Of a stretch of DNA of 64,000 bases, positions 38,801-48,586 are shown in pieces. The DNA comes from JAWKSY01 sp041402125 (GTDB taxonomy: Bacteria > Planctomycetota > GCA-002687715 > DRQF01). Location of the stretch: the NCBI GenBank assembly GCA_041402125.1, contig JAWKSY010000008.1, forward strand, positions 176,221 through 240,220. The letters are read 5' to 3'. Both the position numbers and the translations under genes were made by a program. How positions within the stretch are numbered: the stretch's first letter is position 1; the number at the start of each line of letters is the position of its first letter. The notes below the pieces were generated by a model. That model was not told the origin of the DNA. It ran no database searches and saw only the letters and a program-made list of their open reading frames with translations.

Positions 38801-40445
38801 CCGACCGACGTGATCGTCTCGCCGACCGCACGGCACCTCTTCGTGGGGCGCAGCGGCGCCATCGACGTCTTCGCGATCGACCCCGCCACCGGGGCGCTCT
38901 CCGGGCCGACGACCGTCACGACGGGGACGGGGGCCAACGCTCTCGCGGCCCATCCCTCCGGCGCCTTCCTCTACGCGGCCCAGGAGGCCGACGATCAGGT
39001 CGCCGCCTTCGACGTGGACGTGACGACCGGCGCCCTGACGCCGCTCGCGGTGGGCGCCCTCACGGCGGTCGGTGACGGTCCGGTCGAGGTGACGGTCGCG
39101 GCCGACGGCACCCGCCTCCACGCGACGAACGCCCTGGACGACTCGATCTCGAGCTTCGTCCTCGATCCGGCGACGGGGATCCTGACGCCCACCGCCGGCG
39201 CGGTCGCTCTCGCCGGGTCGGGCTCGATGCCGCGTTCGCTCGCGCTCGAGAGCACCGGCATGTGGGCCGTCTCGGCCAACGCCGCCGACGCGACGCTCGA
39301 GCTGTGGTCCCGGGACGGCGCGGGCGACCTCGCGAGTGACTCGACCTGGCCGACGCAGAATGGACCGGTGAAGGTCGTCTTCTGCCACGGTCCGAACCCG
39401 GTCTCCTTCGCGCTCTTCAACGCCTACGTGGCCAATCAGGCCTCCGGGCAGATCTCCCAGCTCAACGTCGACGACGTCGACGGCACCTTCACCGCGTCCT
39501 CGCCGGCGCTCGTCGGGGTGGGATCGCAGCCCCGCGGGCTCGTCATCGAGCCCGGTCAGCGCTGGGTCTACGTCGTGAACCGCGCGGACGACGACATCTC
39601 GCAGCTCGCGATCCACCCGGCGACGGGGCTCCTGACCTTCGTGCAGGACGTCGGCGTCCCGACCGCGGCGGGCGGCAACCCGCCGCGCAATCCCGAGTCG
39701 ATCGCGATGAGCCCCTCGGGGGCACCTCTACGTGACGAGCCGGGACACCTCCGAGGTCGTGCCCTTCGCGATCAACGACACGACCGGGGCGCTCACGCCC
39801 GGGACGCCCGTCGCCACGACGGGCACCGTGCCGGTGAAGTGCCGGCTCTCCGTCACGGGAGAGCTGCTCTTCGTGCTGGAGGACAACGCCGTCGAGAGCT
39901 TCTGGGTGGACCTCGCCACCGGCGTGCCGACCACGGCCGACTACGAGTCGAGCGTCTTCAGCGCCAAGAACCTGGCGCTCCACCCCTCGGGCAACTGGCT
40001 CTACGTCGTGACCGAGTTCTTCGGGGTGAAGATCTTCGACATCGACGGCGCCACCGGCGCGCTGACCTATCGAAGCGGCGAGGACGCCCCGACGGGGCAG
40101 GGCGCGGTCTCGATGGCGGTGAGCCCCGACGGGGCCTTCGCCTGGGTCGTCAACCGCTTCGACGCCAACGTCAGCTCGTTCACGATCGACCCGCTCGACG
40201 GCTCCCTCACGCCGGTTGGGACGGCCGCGAACGCACCCGTCGGTTCGGACGCGCGCGAGATCTTCGTCGATCCCCAGGCGCGCTTCGTCTACGTGACCGA
40301 CTTCGCGTCCTCGGGCGCCGGGAAGATCTACCTCTTCGACGTGGACGGCATGACCGGCGAGATCGCGCCCAACGCGGTCCAGGCGGTGGAGAACCTCACG
40401 GGCCTCGGCTCCGACGCCATCGTCTTCCGCGTCCTCGTCAACTGA
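29877..40445 (+). CDS. giant lipoprotein: about 25 Ig-like repeats plus YVTN beta-propeller (two frame breaks)
   Basis: About 3,520 residues once two breaks are bridged. ATG 29877 starts a lipoprotein signal (VAAAILSVACTGGGSGG). Residues about 45-2838 are roughly 25 tandem repeats of about 110 residues, each with a start like AAGPxNxAxxVN, an APAGGG segment, LDLSALADG, DxAGNxxxFxGTPA and a KDTxxPxAP linker. They resemble bacterial Ig-like/cadherin-like adhesin modules. Residues about 2840-3520 are a YVTN/lactonase-like propeller (KIFAANRDDDTITSY, DATISAFSVNATTGALT, HPSGAFLYAAQEADDQVAAF). Breaks: one G missing near 34209 (restores VGNLDATLLTDG) and an indel in the G run 39718-39722 (restores HLYVTSRDTSEVVPF). 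Likely a long surface stalk with a propeller tip. Confidence 0.88.
30010..38393 (+). repeat. about 25 coding tandem repeats, period about 335 bp
   Basis: I count 25 units by the recurring VN start and the KDT/LDxTPP linkers. Units are diverged at the DNA level, so this is an old protein-repeat array and not a recent expansion. Two recurring sub-types are visible: strand 'VxVxLP..Y.G.E' and strand 'VVLAVTWAAGQ.TDE', the second recurring at irregular intervals (for example units 13, 16, 19, 22, 25). Confidence 0.8.
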
Positions 40446-40877
40446 GAGGTCGCGGCGCGCCGCCGGATGCGGAGGCCGGCCCGATCTCCGACGGGTCGCC
40501 CCCTCGCGGCCGCCGCCGGTCGGCCGAGCCCGCGGGTCCTCGCGTCGACGGAGGTCGCGCTCCGGTGCCCCGGGGCGCGGAACGGGCGGCTGGCCGGACC
40601 GCCGCTTTCTCCCGTCACCCGGAGCGCGCGTCGTCGTCTCTCCCCCCGGGGCGGGGCGCGCGCCGTCTCCGCGGCGGTGATTCTCTGCTCCCACCACGAC
40701 CGGACCCACGGTTCCGGACGGCGATCCGCTCGGCGAGGCTCCGCTCGGCGGCTTCGGCCGCCGGCGCCTTGGGCGGGCCGGGCGACGGAACGAGAGCGCG
40801 AAGCGCCGTCCCCAACGAAGCGGGCCCCGGCGCGTCACGACGCGCCGGGGCCCGCTCGAATCCGGTCAGGGGTGGTC
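40446..40877. other. convergent intergenic region
   Basis: 432 bases between the giant gene and the HAMP-like gene, 3' end to 3' end. Apart from the hairpin at 40820-40855 I see no gene, RNA or repeat. The open frames here end in low-complexity Arg/Gly/Pro sequence and have no start context. Confidence 0.55.
40820..40855. terminator. 16-bp perfect GC hairpin between convergent genes
   Basis: GCGGGCCCCGGCGCGT at 40820-40835 pairs perfectly with 40840-40855, loop CACG. It lies 22 bases beyond the stop of the minus-strand HAMP-like gene. No T-tract on either side (CTCGAA / TTCGTT). Confidence 0.72.
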
Positions 40878-41399
40878 TCAGGCCTCGACGGGCTCGCGGA
40901 GTCCGCGAACGAGCTCCCGGGCCGTCTCCAGCTCGCCCTTGTCGAGGGCGAGGAAGAGGGCGTCCATCTTCTCGCGCTGGCGATGTTCCCGGCGGGCGAG
41001 CTCCCGACCCAGCTCCGAGCACTCGGCGGCCAGGTCCTGGAGGTAGTCGCGCTCGCGCAACTTGAGGCGGCCGCCGAAGTCACGGCGACGGAAGCCCGCC
41101 ACCGCGCGCTGGATCACGCCGGCGGCGCCGGAAACGCGGTGCGTGAGGATGATCACGAGGCCGATGAGGATCCCCGAGGTGAGCATGAAGTAGCTGGCAT
41201 TCAGCTTCAGGACGAGCCCGCGGATGTCGGCCGGCGACTCGTAGCGGGCGAGGATCTCATCCGGCAGGCGCCCCACGAACCATGCGACGGCCCCGCAGCC
41301 GACGAGCATCGCCCCGACCATGACGCCGACCCAGCCGAGCTGGAACTTCGCGTCGAGGATGTAGTGCGTCCGCAGACGCCAGCGCTTCTTCGAGCTCAT
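40878..41399 (-). CDS. two-TM membrane protein with HAMP-like region
   Basis: 173 residues. Basic N-terminus RRTHYILDAKFQLG-type (here RLRTHYILDAKFQLGWVG), first TM about 20-42 (VGVMVGAMLVGCGAVAWFV), short outside loop, second TM about 68-86 (YFMLTSGILIGLVIILTH). It is followed by a HAMP-like cytoplasmic stretch: VSGAAGVIQRAVAGFRRRDF, KLRERDYLQDLAAECSEL. The HR after TM2 and the acidic-hydrophobic ERDYLQDLA resemble HAMP linkers of chemotaxis and kinase receptors, but no output domain follows; a charged helix ends the protein. It diverges from the pseudopilin operon, which suggests a related envelope role (inference). Confidence 0.72.
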   Translation of the reverse strand: MSSKKRWRLRTHYILDAKFQLGWVGVMVGAMLVGCGAVAWFVGRLPDEILARYESPADIRGLVLKLNASYFMLTSGILIGLVIILTHRVSGAAGVIQRAVAGFRRRDFGGRLKLRERDYLQDLAAECSELGRELARREHRQREKMDALFLALDKGELETARELVRGLREPVEA

Positions 41400-41583
41400 C
41401 GAGACTCTCCTCCCGGATCGGGGGACCGAGGGTCCTCCCGCCGAGTCTCAGATCGGTCAGGCATCCCGGGCCGGAGCAGTGCGGATAAAGATCCGCCGAA
41501 TATCGTTCGTCAAGGCGATCGCTCGCGACGGACGAAGGAGCCGGGAGAGGCCGGAGGATCCGGTCCCCGGGGAGATCGACCGA

Positions 41584-41937
41584 ATGACGCCCAAGATGTT
41601 CCTCCTGCCCGTGGCGCTCGTCGTCGTCGGTGCCTGGCTGCTCTGGCCGGCCGACGAGGATGACGACTACGTGGACGACACGGACTACTCCGAGTCGGGA
41701 CCCTCGCGCTTCGAGGGAGACACGGAGCTCCAGCGCTACCTCGCCACGCGGGGGATCAAGGACGCGAACTTCATCAAGCCGGGCTGGACACCGGAGGCCG
41801 AGGCCGAGGTCTGGCGCGAGCGCACCCGACAGCGGACGGTGGCGCCCACCGACAGCGAGGTCGAGTCCGCGCCCGACCACGTGGCGCGACCCGACGAGAT
41901 CCGGAGGGCGGCGCCCGACGCCGTCGAGATCCGATGA
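41584..41937 (+). CDS. small single-pass membrane protein, first gene of pseudopilin operon
   Basis: 117 residues from ATG 41584 (MTPKMFLLPVALVVVGAWLL), with GGGGA about 10 bases upstream; an ATG at 41479 would add 35 Arg-rich residues without support. One N-terminal TM, then an acidic exported segment (ADEDDDYVDDTDYSESG) and a helical tail. I do not recognise a family. The ORF stop overlaps the start of the pilin-like gene by ATGA, so it is translationally coupled to the pseudopilins and may be an assembly or platform accessory. Confidence 0.7.
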   Translation: MTPKMFLLPVALVVVGAWLLWPADEDDDYVDDTDYSESGPSRFEGDTELQRYLATRGIKDANFIKPGWTPEAEAEVWRERTRQRTVAPTDSEVESAPDHVARPDEIRRAAPDAVEIR

Positions 41938-42578
41938 GGCCGGCCAGGGACGTCCGTCGCGACGACGGATTCTCGATGATCGAGCTCATGCTCGTCGTGG
42001 TCGTCATCGCGGTCGGCACGATGACGATGACCTCGGGCATTCTCGTCTCGAAGTCGGCTTCCATGGAGCTCGAGGAGCAGGCCCTCGTCCGAGCACAGAC
42101 CCGCGAGATCATCGAGCGCGTCCGCGCCCTCGATTTCGGCGTCGCGACCGACACCGTGGCGGAGGTCACCGAGACGACGACCGCCACCACGGGTCAGCTT
42201 CTCGATCTCATCTCTCCGATCACCACGACCGTGACCTCGACCGTGTCATCCACGGCGTCCGCGGTCGATGACACGGTCTCGTCGCTCTCGCCCTCGGTGA
42301 CCATCTCGCAGCTCCGTACGGCGGGAAACCTGACGTGGTCCTACGACATCAGTGACCTGTCGGCGAGCACGTCGTCCAGCGACCTCGAGAAGGTGCGCCT
42401 CCGGCGACTCAGCATCGCGTCTCGCCGCCCCTGGGAGATGGAGGTCGTGAACGACCTCGACGGCGACGGCTCCTCGACGGGAGCCTTCGAGAACGACGGC
42501 GGGGTCGCCGTCGTCGAGATCCGCTACGGCGGCAAGGTTCGCGCGCGCGTCGTCGTCGCGGCGGATCCGGAGGACTGA
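41934..42578 (+). CDS. type IV pilin-like protein (prepilin N-terminal motif)
   Basis: 214 residues. The short basic leader ends at G followed by FSMIELMLVVVVIAVGTM: a class III prepilin signal with Gly before the cleavage point, and Glu5 of the mature protein (F-S-M-I-E). A hydrophobic N-helix is followed by a Ser/Thr-rich region (ITTTVTSTVSSTASAVDD) and a beta-rich C-terminus with DLDGDGSSTGAFENDGG, a possible calcium loop as in type II secretion pseudopilins. The length fits a PilV/GspI-like minor pilin with extra length. Coupled by ATGA to the previous gene and 3 bases from the next. Confidence 0.85.
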   Translation: MRPARDVRRDDGFSMIELMLVVVVIAVGTMTMTSGILVSKSASMELEEQALVRAQTREIIERVRALDFGVATDTVAEVTETTTATTGQLLDLISPITTTVTSTVSSTASAVDDTVSSLSPSVTISQLRTAGNLTWSYDISDLSASTSSSDLEKVRLRRLSIASRRPWEMEVVNDLDGDGSSTGAFENDGGVAVVEIRYGGKVRARVVVAADPED

Positions 42579-42581
42579 TCG

Positions 42582-44128
42582 ATGATCCGTTCGCTTGCCC
42601 GTCAGCGCGGCGGAGCGCTGGCCATCGCGGTGACCGCGATGATCCCGGTCCTCGGGCTCCTCGTCATCTCGATGCAGCAGACCGTCGTCGAGACCCGGTC
42701 GGAAGAGGTTCGCGCCGAGGCGGAGCGCGCCGAGAACAACGCACTCTCGGCGCTCGAACTCGCCAAGGCCGAGATCTCCGATGCGACCTACGCCGAAGCC
42801 GGCTACGTCAACTCGAACGAGGTCCTGCAGCGCGCGATCGAGCGCGAGGACGCGGCACATCTCTCGACGGACGCCGACGGTGTGATGGCCCTGGCCTGGG
42901 ACCGCCTGAGCGGGGCGCGGACCTGGATCGACGCCTCGGCGCCCGGCGTCACCGGCGACGACGTCATCGCGTACCGCCTGCTCGCGACCTATCAGATCGG
43001 GGTCGATGACCCCGTGCGGGTCTGGGTCGTCCCGGTGAACGGACTCTGGTTCATGCTCGAGGCGGAGGCCCGGATCGGACGCGCGCAGCGGACGGCGCGC
43101 ATCTTCGTCCGCGAGCGCGACCCCTTCACCCGATTCAGCCTCTTCGTCGACGAGATCAACCAGCCGGTCTCCGTGAGCATGACGGGAGACGTGCACAGCA
43201 ACTACAAGCTGCGGTACTTCTACGGCGATCTCGAGTTCGACGGCAAGATGACCTCGACGAACGATTTCGCGTTCACGCTCGGCGCGGCCTGGGGGAATCT
43301 GGACTTCAACGGCGGCTACGACGAGGGTGCCGACGCCATCACGTTGCCCGATGTGGACGAGGTTCGCGAGCGCATCAAACCGCCCGTCGGAGCGATCGCC
43401 TACGGCGCGTCCGGGGACTACGCCTACATCGGATCCACGCTCTACGATCGGGCCCGGATCACGCTCGATGGCGATACGGCCAAGATCCAGGCGCGGCTCA
43501 AGCTGCTCGGGACCTGGTCGACCCTCGATACGGTGTCGATCTCGACCGTCGATCGAATCTACTCCGAGGTCGGGTTGGAGGTCTCGGGAGACCTGGTCGG
43601 GAGGCTCTCGATCGCCACCGAGAGCACCGACGGGATCACGATCACGGGAAGCATCCGTTACGTCGATGGCGACGGCGACGCCGCCTACCTCGACCCAGAA
43701 GACGTCGCGAGCTACGCGCCGAATCCCGAGTACGACGGCGGATCCGCGCTCGGCCTCATCGCCCCGGCGGGAGACATCGTCTACGGCGAGTCGGTGCCGA
43801 GTAACCTCGAGGTCCACGCAGCCCTCTTCACCGGCGGGAACATCCTCCCCTTCGGCGTCGAGGTCTCGGTGGGGAGCGACGGCCTGGCGAGCGTCCAGAA
43901 CTACGACGGCGACTTCCTACGCGACAACATCTTCACTCTCGGGTCCTCGATCTCGTCCCGGTACAAGATCCGCGGCATCGTCTCGGGAAGCGGTGATCGG
44001 AAGTCGGGCTTCGCCGACGGTGCCTACTCTTCGACACCTCGCTCGTCAGCAACCCGCCGCCCTACTTCATCGACATCGAGGCGGCCGCTCTTCCGCGGCA
44101 AGCATCTCGTGGGAGGACGGACCGATGA
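42582..44128 (+). CDS. PilX-like exported protein of the pseudopilin operon (one frame break)
   Basis: About 515 residues. N-terminus RQRGGALAIAVTAMIPVLGL has the PilX_N look (basic, Arg-Gly, then a hydrophobic helix) and a long alpha-helix rich in Glu/Ala. It continues with DUF-like beta-rich passenger sequence (SVSMTGDVHSNYKLRYFY, GDIVYGESVPSNLEVHAALF). The frame breaks at about 44027. Adding one C gives AYLFDTSLVSNPPPYFIDIE and a stop at 44126-44128 that overlaps the next ATG as ATGA, independent support for an error in the sequence. As deposited, the frame ends at 44132. Probably a minor-pilin-type component with a large extracellular part. Confidence 0.75.
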
Positions 44129-44898
44129 TTGAAACGAACTCGTCCGGGCTCCGGCGCCAGCGGGGGATGTCGCTCGTCGAGACGATGGGCGTCTGCATCA
44201 TCACCGCCGGTATGATGGTCTTTCTCGCGAAGACGACGGTGCTCTACTCCGACCAGACCACCTCGAGCATTCATCGCGACGCTGCCCTCAAGGAGGCTCG
44301 CGCGATCCTCGACGTCGCATCGCGGGAGCTCTGTCAGACGACGTCGCAGCGCGATCACGAGGAGCCGGCCGGCCTCACCCTGCCCCTCCCCTCGGACACC
44401 GACCCGGATACGTTGAATGAGGCCTACAACTATCCGCCGGTCTCGGTCGGCCTTCTTCACGAGACCCGGGATCGCGACGGCACCGAGTACTGGCACGCCG
44501 ACACGACGACTCGCCGCTTCTTCATCTACGCGACCTACGAGGCCTTCGACACGATCGAGTACTCGCGCGTCGCGATGCCTCAGGGTGCGGAGGACGCGGC
44601 GGCGTTCCTGGCCGGCGCCGCGGGCGAACTCGAGATTCCCTGGACCCGACCCAAGAAGATCCTGCGGGTCGGCGATCAGGTGGTGCTCCGGAGCCTGCGA
44701 AGCGAGGATCCCAACGACTTCGAGGAGACCGTCCTCGGAACCGGCGTGACCCGTCTCGAGTTCCACCTCGACGCCGAGGGTCGCTTCGAGATACTCGTGG
44801 AGACGCGTTCCGGAGAGGAAACCGAGCAGGGCATGGGCGACGCCAACGGCGCCCGGGCCAGCGAGTCCCTCGTCGTGAACCCCTTCAACACCCTCTGA
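44125..44898 (+). CDS. type IV pilin-like protein (PilW/GspJ-like)
   Basis: 257 residues from ATG 44125. The leader ends RRQRG and continues MSLVETMGVCIITAGMMVFL: a prepilin cleavage context with Gly at -1 and Glu5. A PilW/GspJ-like long N-helix (TSSIHRDAALKEARAILDVA) and beta-rich globular part (RVGDQVVLRSLRSEDPNDFE, GVTRLEFHLDAEGRFEILVE) follow, a pattern typical of GspJ/PilW ('xIxxLxFxYxDxxG'). Last gene of the operon. No pilus ATPase, platform or peptidase gene is in the window, so the machinery must be encoded elsewhere. Confidence 0.84.
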   Translation: MIETNSSGLRRQRGMSLVETMGVCIITAGMMVFLAKTTVLYSDQTTSSIHRDAALKEARAILDVASRELCQTTSQRDHEEPAGLTLPLPSDTDPDTLNEAYNYPPVSVGLLHETRDRDGTEYWHADTTTRRFFIYATYEAFDTIEYSRVAMPQGAEDAAAFLAGAAGELEIPWTRPKKILRVGDQVVLRSLRSEDPNDFEETVLGTGVTRLEFHLDAEGRFEILVETRSGEETEQGMGDANGARASESLVVNPFNTL

Positions 44899-44926
44899 TC
44901 GCGGATCTCCGGGCGACGCCCGGGAA

Positions 44927-47900
44927 TCAGCGATCCGTGGGCTCGAAGGTCGGTGCGACGACGCGCGTGTTCCACTCCCGGTCCCAGCGACGCGCCTCTT
45001 CCGTCCAGGGGAAGGCCTCGCGCGGGGGATAGTCGCCCATCGTCGACCAGGGCAGCGGCTCCACCGTGTCCGGCGTCGCGGTGTAGGGATCCATGTCCTT
45101 GCACCAGCCGTGCGCGCGCAGGAAGAAGCTCCGGCGCCGCCCCTCCGGCAGGGGGGAGAGTCGCGCGGCCGCGAACTCGAGGGCGATCTCGTCCCCGTGG
45201 TTCATGATGACGTAGCGATCGTCGGGCGAGCGGAGCAGCTCGCGGACGTCGCCGAAGCGCGTGAAGCGGCCGCCCAGGCTCTTCCAGTCCGAGGCCGGCG
45301 AGACGCGCTGGTAGTCGTAGATCGTCGGCAGCGCGCCGTCCGGGCTGTACTCGAGCGGGTAGCCCAGAAAGCGCAACTCGGCCGCGTCGAACTCGTGACG
45401 CACGATGGCCGTCGCGGGGAGTTCCTCGGCCCAGCCGACGCGCACGCGGTCGAGATAGATCTCGAGCTCGGTCCGGAGGCGGACGCGCGCGAGCTCGCCG
45501 CCGTCCAGCCCCTCCAGCGGGATCGTCATCGCCCGCTGCATTCCCGCCGGGTAGCCCACGTCGGTGGCCACGGCGCGCCAGGCTCCGTCGCGCTCGACCT
45601 CGACGCCGAGGCTCTCCGCCTTCAGGTCGACCTGGGTGCCGGCGTAGTTCACGTGGGAGTAGGGGTACTCCACCGAACCGTCCACGAGGAGGACGAGGCG
45701 GGCCTCGGGCGAGGGACGTGCGGCCCGGATCGCCTCCGCGTCGAAGGAGAGATCGACGAGGCTCGGCGCCGCGAGATAGCCCAGGAAGCGCGGATCGCGC
45801 CGCAGCCCCTTCTGGTAGCGACGGTCGATCCGGAGCAGCTCGTCGAGCGTGTCGCGGCCGTCGCCGCTGAGGGCGGCGCGGGGCGCGAAGGTGCGTCGGA
45901 AGAGCAGCGGCCGGCCGCTCGGGGCGGGGCCCGAGATGGCGAGGCGCTCGTCGGCGAGGACCTCGGTGCCCGCGTCGTGCTCGACGACGATCAGGGCGAG
46001 CTCGTCGACGTAGCAGACCTCCTCCATCGGCTCGGAGATGCGGAGCCGGTATCGGCCGTCGGGATCCGGTTCGAACTCGCCGATGGCGACGGTCTCGTCG
46101 GCGTCCGGCGGCGCGTAGCGATCGGGTCCGACGTAGAAGCCGAGGCCGCCCGTGCCGAGGAAGTCCGTCACGAAGGCGAAGGTCCCGTCGCCGCAGGACT
46201 TGAAGAGCACCGGGCAGGAGGATGCCTTGCGATTGACCTCGTGGTAGAGGTGGCGGCGGTTCGCCTCGAGGTCGAGCTCGTTCTGCATCACGAGGTCGGG
46301 CCAGATGATCCGCGTGTAGTCGGCGCGTCCCGCCTCGCCGAGGCCGAAGTGGAGGTTCGGGTCGGCGCCGGCGAGGAAGGATCCCGACGACGCGAGGTCC
46401 CGGTGGACTCGCCGCGGGCCGTGTCCGAGCTCGACCGCGGCCCCGAGGCCGAAGTGGTTGCTCCACATCGGGGCGGTGTCGTTGACGCGCTTCCCGCGGA
46501 GCTCGAGGACGAGCCAGTTGCCGGCTCCCTCGGTGAGGTTCGAGAGGACATGGAGCGCCCCCGTGGCGTCGGAGGCCAGCACGTCCCGGCGGCCGTCGCC
46601 GTCGACGTCGACCGCTGCGAGGCCGCGGAGGTCCCGAGGAGCCGCGAGGCCCGTCGCCGTCACCGTCCACGACTTCCCGTCGCGGCGGAGGATCTCCAGG
46701 GTCGTCTCGGTCCGGTTGCCGCCGGCGTAGACCGCCCGCACGAGGTCGAGGTCGCCGTCGTTGTCGAGATCGATCGGGAGCAGGGAGGTCGCCGCGAGCG
46801 CGCCGGCCGCCGGCGCAGGGAGCTCGAGCGGCGTCGCATGGCCGCCGCGTCCTCGGCCGCGCCGAGCGAGACGTTGTGCCAGACCGCGTCGGCCGCGCCC
46901 TCGCCGCGGAGGACGGCGAGGATCGAGGGCCCGTCGTCGTCGGCGTCGAAGACCACCGCGCCGCGGCTCGGCCCGGCGTCGTCGAGGCGCCAGCGCGAGG
47001 TCCTCGCGGAAGCGCCAGTGGCGATCGTTGAGGAAGAAGCGACCGGGTTCGCCGTCGACGACCTCGGCGAGGTCGACGTCGCCGTCGCGGTCGAAGTCCG
47101 CCGCGACGAGGGCCGTGCTGCGCCGCGCGCCCGACGACGGTGAGTCGCCGGCGACCGCGCTGATCCTGGCGACCCGCGTCGGAGTAGATGTCGGGGCGGT
47201 CGTTGCTCCAGATCTCGTTCGCGGCGCCCGGAAGGAGTCGGGGAAGACGCAGTCCTCGCCGGCCACGGCGTTCTCGTCCGGCAGCGCGAGCTCGGTTGGC
47301 GACGACGGATCCGAGATCGCCGTCGTGGTCGGCATCGACCGCCTGCGCGGCCAGCGTCACGGCACCGGAACCTTCGAGCCCGGGGGCGGGCACGAAGCCC
47401 TCCGCGCCGCGGTTGAGGAAGAGTCGGTTCGGACCGAGGCCGAAGACGAAGAGGTCCGGGCGTCCGTCGTGGTCGACGTCGGCGAGGACGCCGCCCAGGC
47501 TGCGGAGCCCCGGCGCTTCCAGGTCGCGACCGAGGGCGCCGAGATCGCGGCCGTCGAGAGACGATGCGACCCGGCCCGCGGCCGTCGGCGACGTAGGCCT
47601 CGAGCGTGCCGTCGCCGTCGAGATCGTGCAGGGCGAAGCCGCCGGCCAGGGAGGGCAGCACGGTCTCGACGAGAAAGGTGCGGAGCGGCGTCCCCGCCGG
47701 GACCGCGACGCGCCCGAAGGCGGCGCCGGAGGCGGCGCCGGAGGCGGGGGCCGGGGTCTCGCCGCCGGGGGCGATCACGCGGGGAGCGCCGACGGCGAGC
47801 GGGCGCGGGCGCCGGCGCGGCCGGCCGCTCGCCGAAGGGCGCGAGGTCGCGCATCGCGCTCGCGTAGCGTCCCATGCCGTCGTAGATGAGCTTGAGCTTC

Positions 47901-48586
47901 TTGCCCACCTCGGGCTTCAGCTCGTCGAAGAGCTTGAAGGCCTCGAGCGCCTCCTCCGCGCCCGGTCCGTCGCCGTTGCGGCGCCGCGCCTGGAAGAGCG
48001 CGTACCACGCGCCCAGGTGGGGCTCGAGCCGGGCCGCCTTCTCGAGCTGGGCGACCCGGCCGCGAGGTCCTCCACTTCCGGGTGCGCGCGAAGCGCCGCT
48101 GGAGGAGCCGCTCCGTAGCGATAGCAGACGTCGGGATCCTCCGGGCGCAGGCGATGCGCGGTCTCGAAGGCCGCGAGGTCCTGGTCGCCCTCGCGTCCGA
48201 TGTGCGAGAGGAGGATCCCCAGGCAGTAGGGGCCCAGGGTTGTCGGCGCGTCCACGCATGACCTCGCGGAAGATCCGCTCGGCCTCGGCGTAGTCGGCGT
48301 CGCGGAGGTTCGTCGCCTTCTCGGTCGTGTTCAGGAGCGCGATCGCGGGGTTGACCCGGGCCTCGACCGCCGAGGCGCCCGCTCGTGCAGCTCGCGGAAG
48401 ACGGCCTCGGCCTCCGCGACCTTGCCGAGGTCCATCAGCGCGATGCCGCGATTGTTGAGCTCCGAGGCCGCGGCCCAGTCGAGCCGGCCGCGAGGCTTCT
48501 CCGGAGCCGGATCCTCCCGCAGACGAGGGCCGCGGCGAGCGCAGCAGACCGATCCGGGCGAGGACGGTGGGGCGGAGGGCGGTCAT
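44927..48586 (-). CDS. TPR + FG-GAP/VCBS + UnbV-like exported protein, heavily frame-broken in its 5' half
   Basis: About 1,220 codons from ATG 48586 (MTALRPTVLARIGLL). Fragments in order: TPR-like LNNRGIALMDLGKVAEAEAV, ARVNPAIALLNTTEKA, GREGDQDLAAFETAHRL, RRRNGDGPGAEEALEAFKL. FG-GAP/VCBS strands follow with DLDGDGTLEAYVADG, DVDHDGRPDLFVFGLGPN, DFDRDGDVDLAEVVDGE and DLDNDGDLDLVRAVY. An ASPIC/UnbV-like segment (VELGHGPRRV with GSFLAGADPNLHFGLG) leads to a long C-terminal part with no recognised domain. The 3' two-thirds (44927 to about 46850) reads cleanly. Between 46850 and 48540 the frame changes about twelve times, each time into a frame with natural sequence. The start overlaps the nitrilase-family stop (ATGA). 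Either very poor consensus or real decay. Confidence 0.75.

Noticed and set aside
35003..39616. 1,537-codon minus-strand open frame, and a 1,150-codon one at 29805-33257
   Set aside because: Both are antisense shadows of the repeat lipoprotein; Arg/Asp/Gly-rich, no start context, no known domain.
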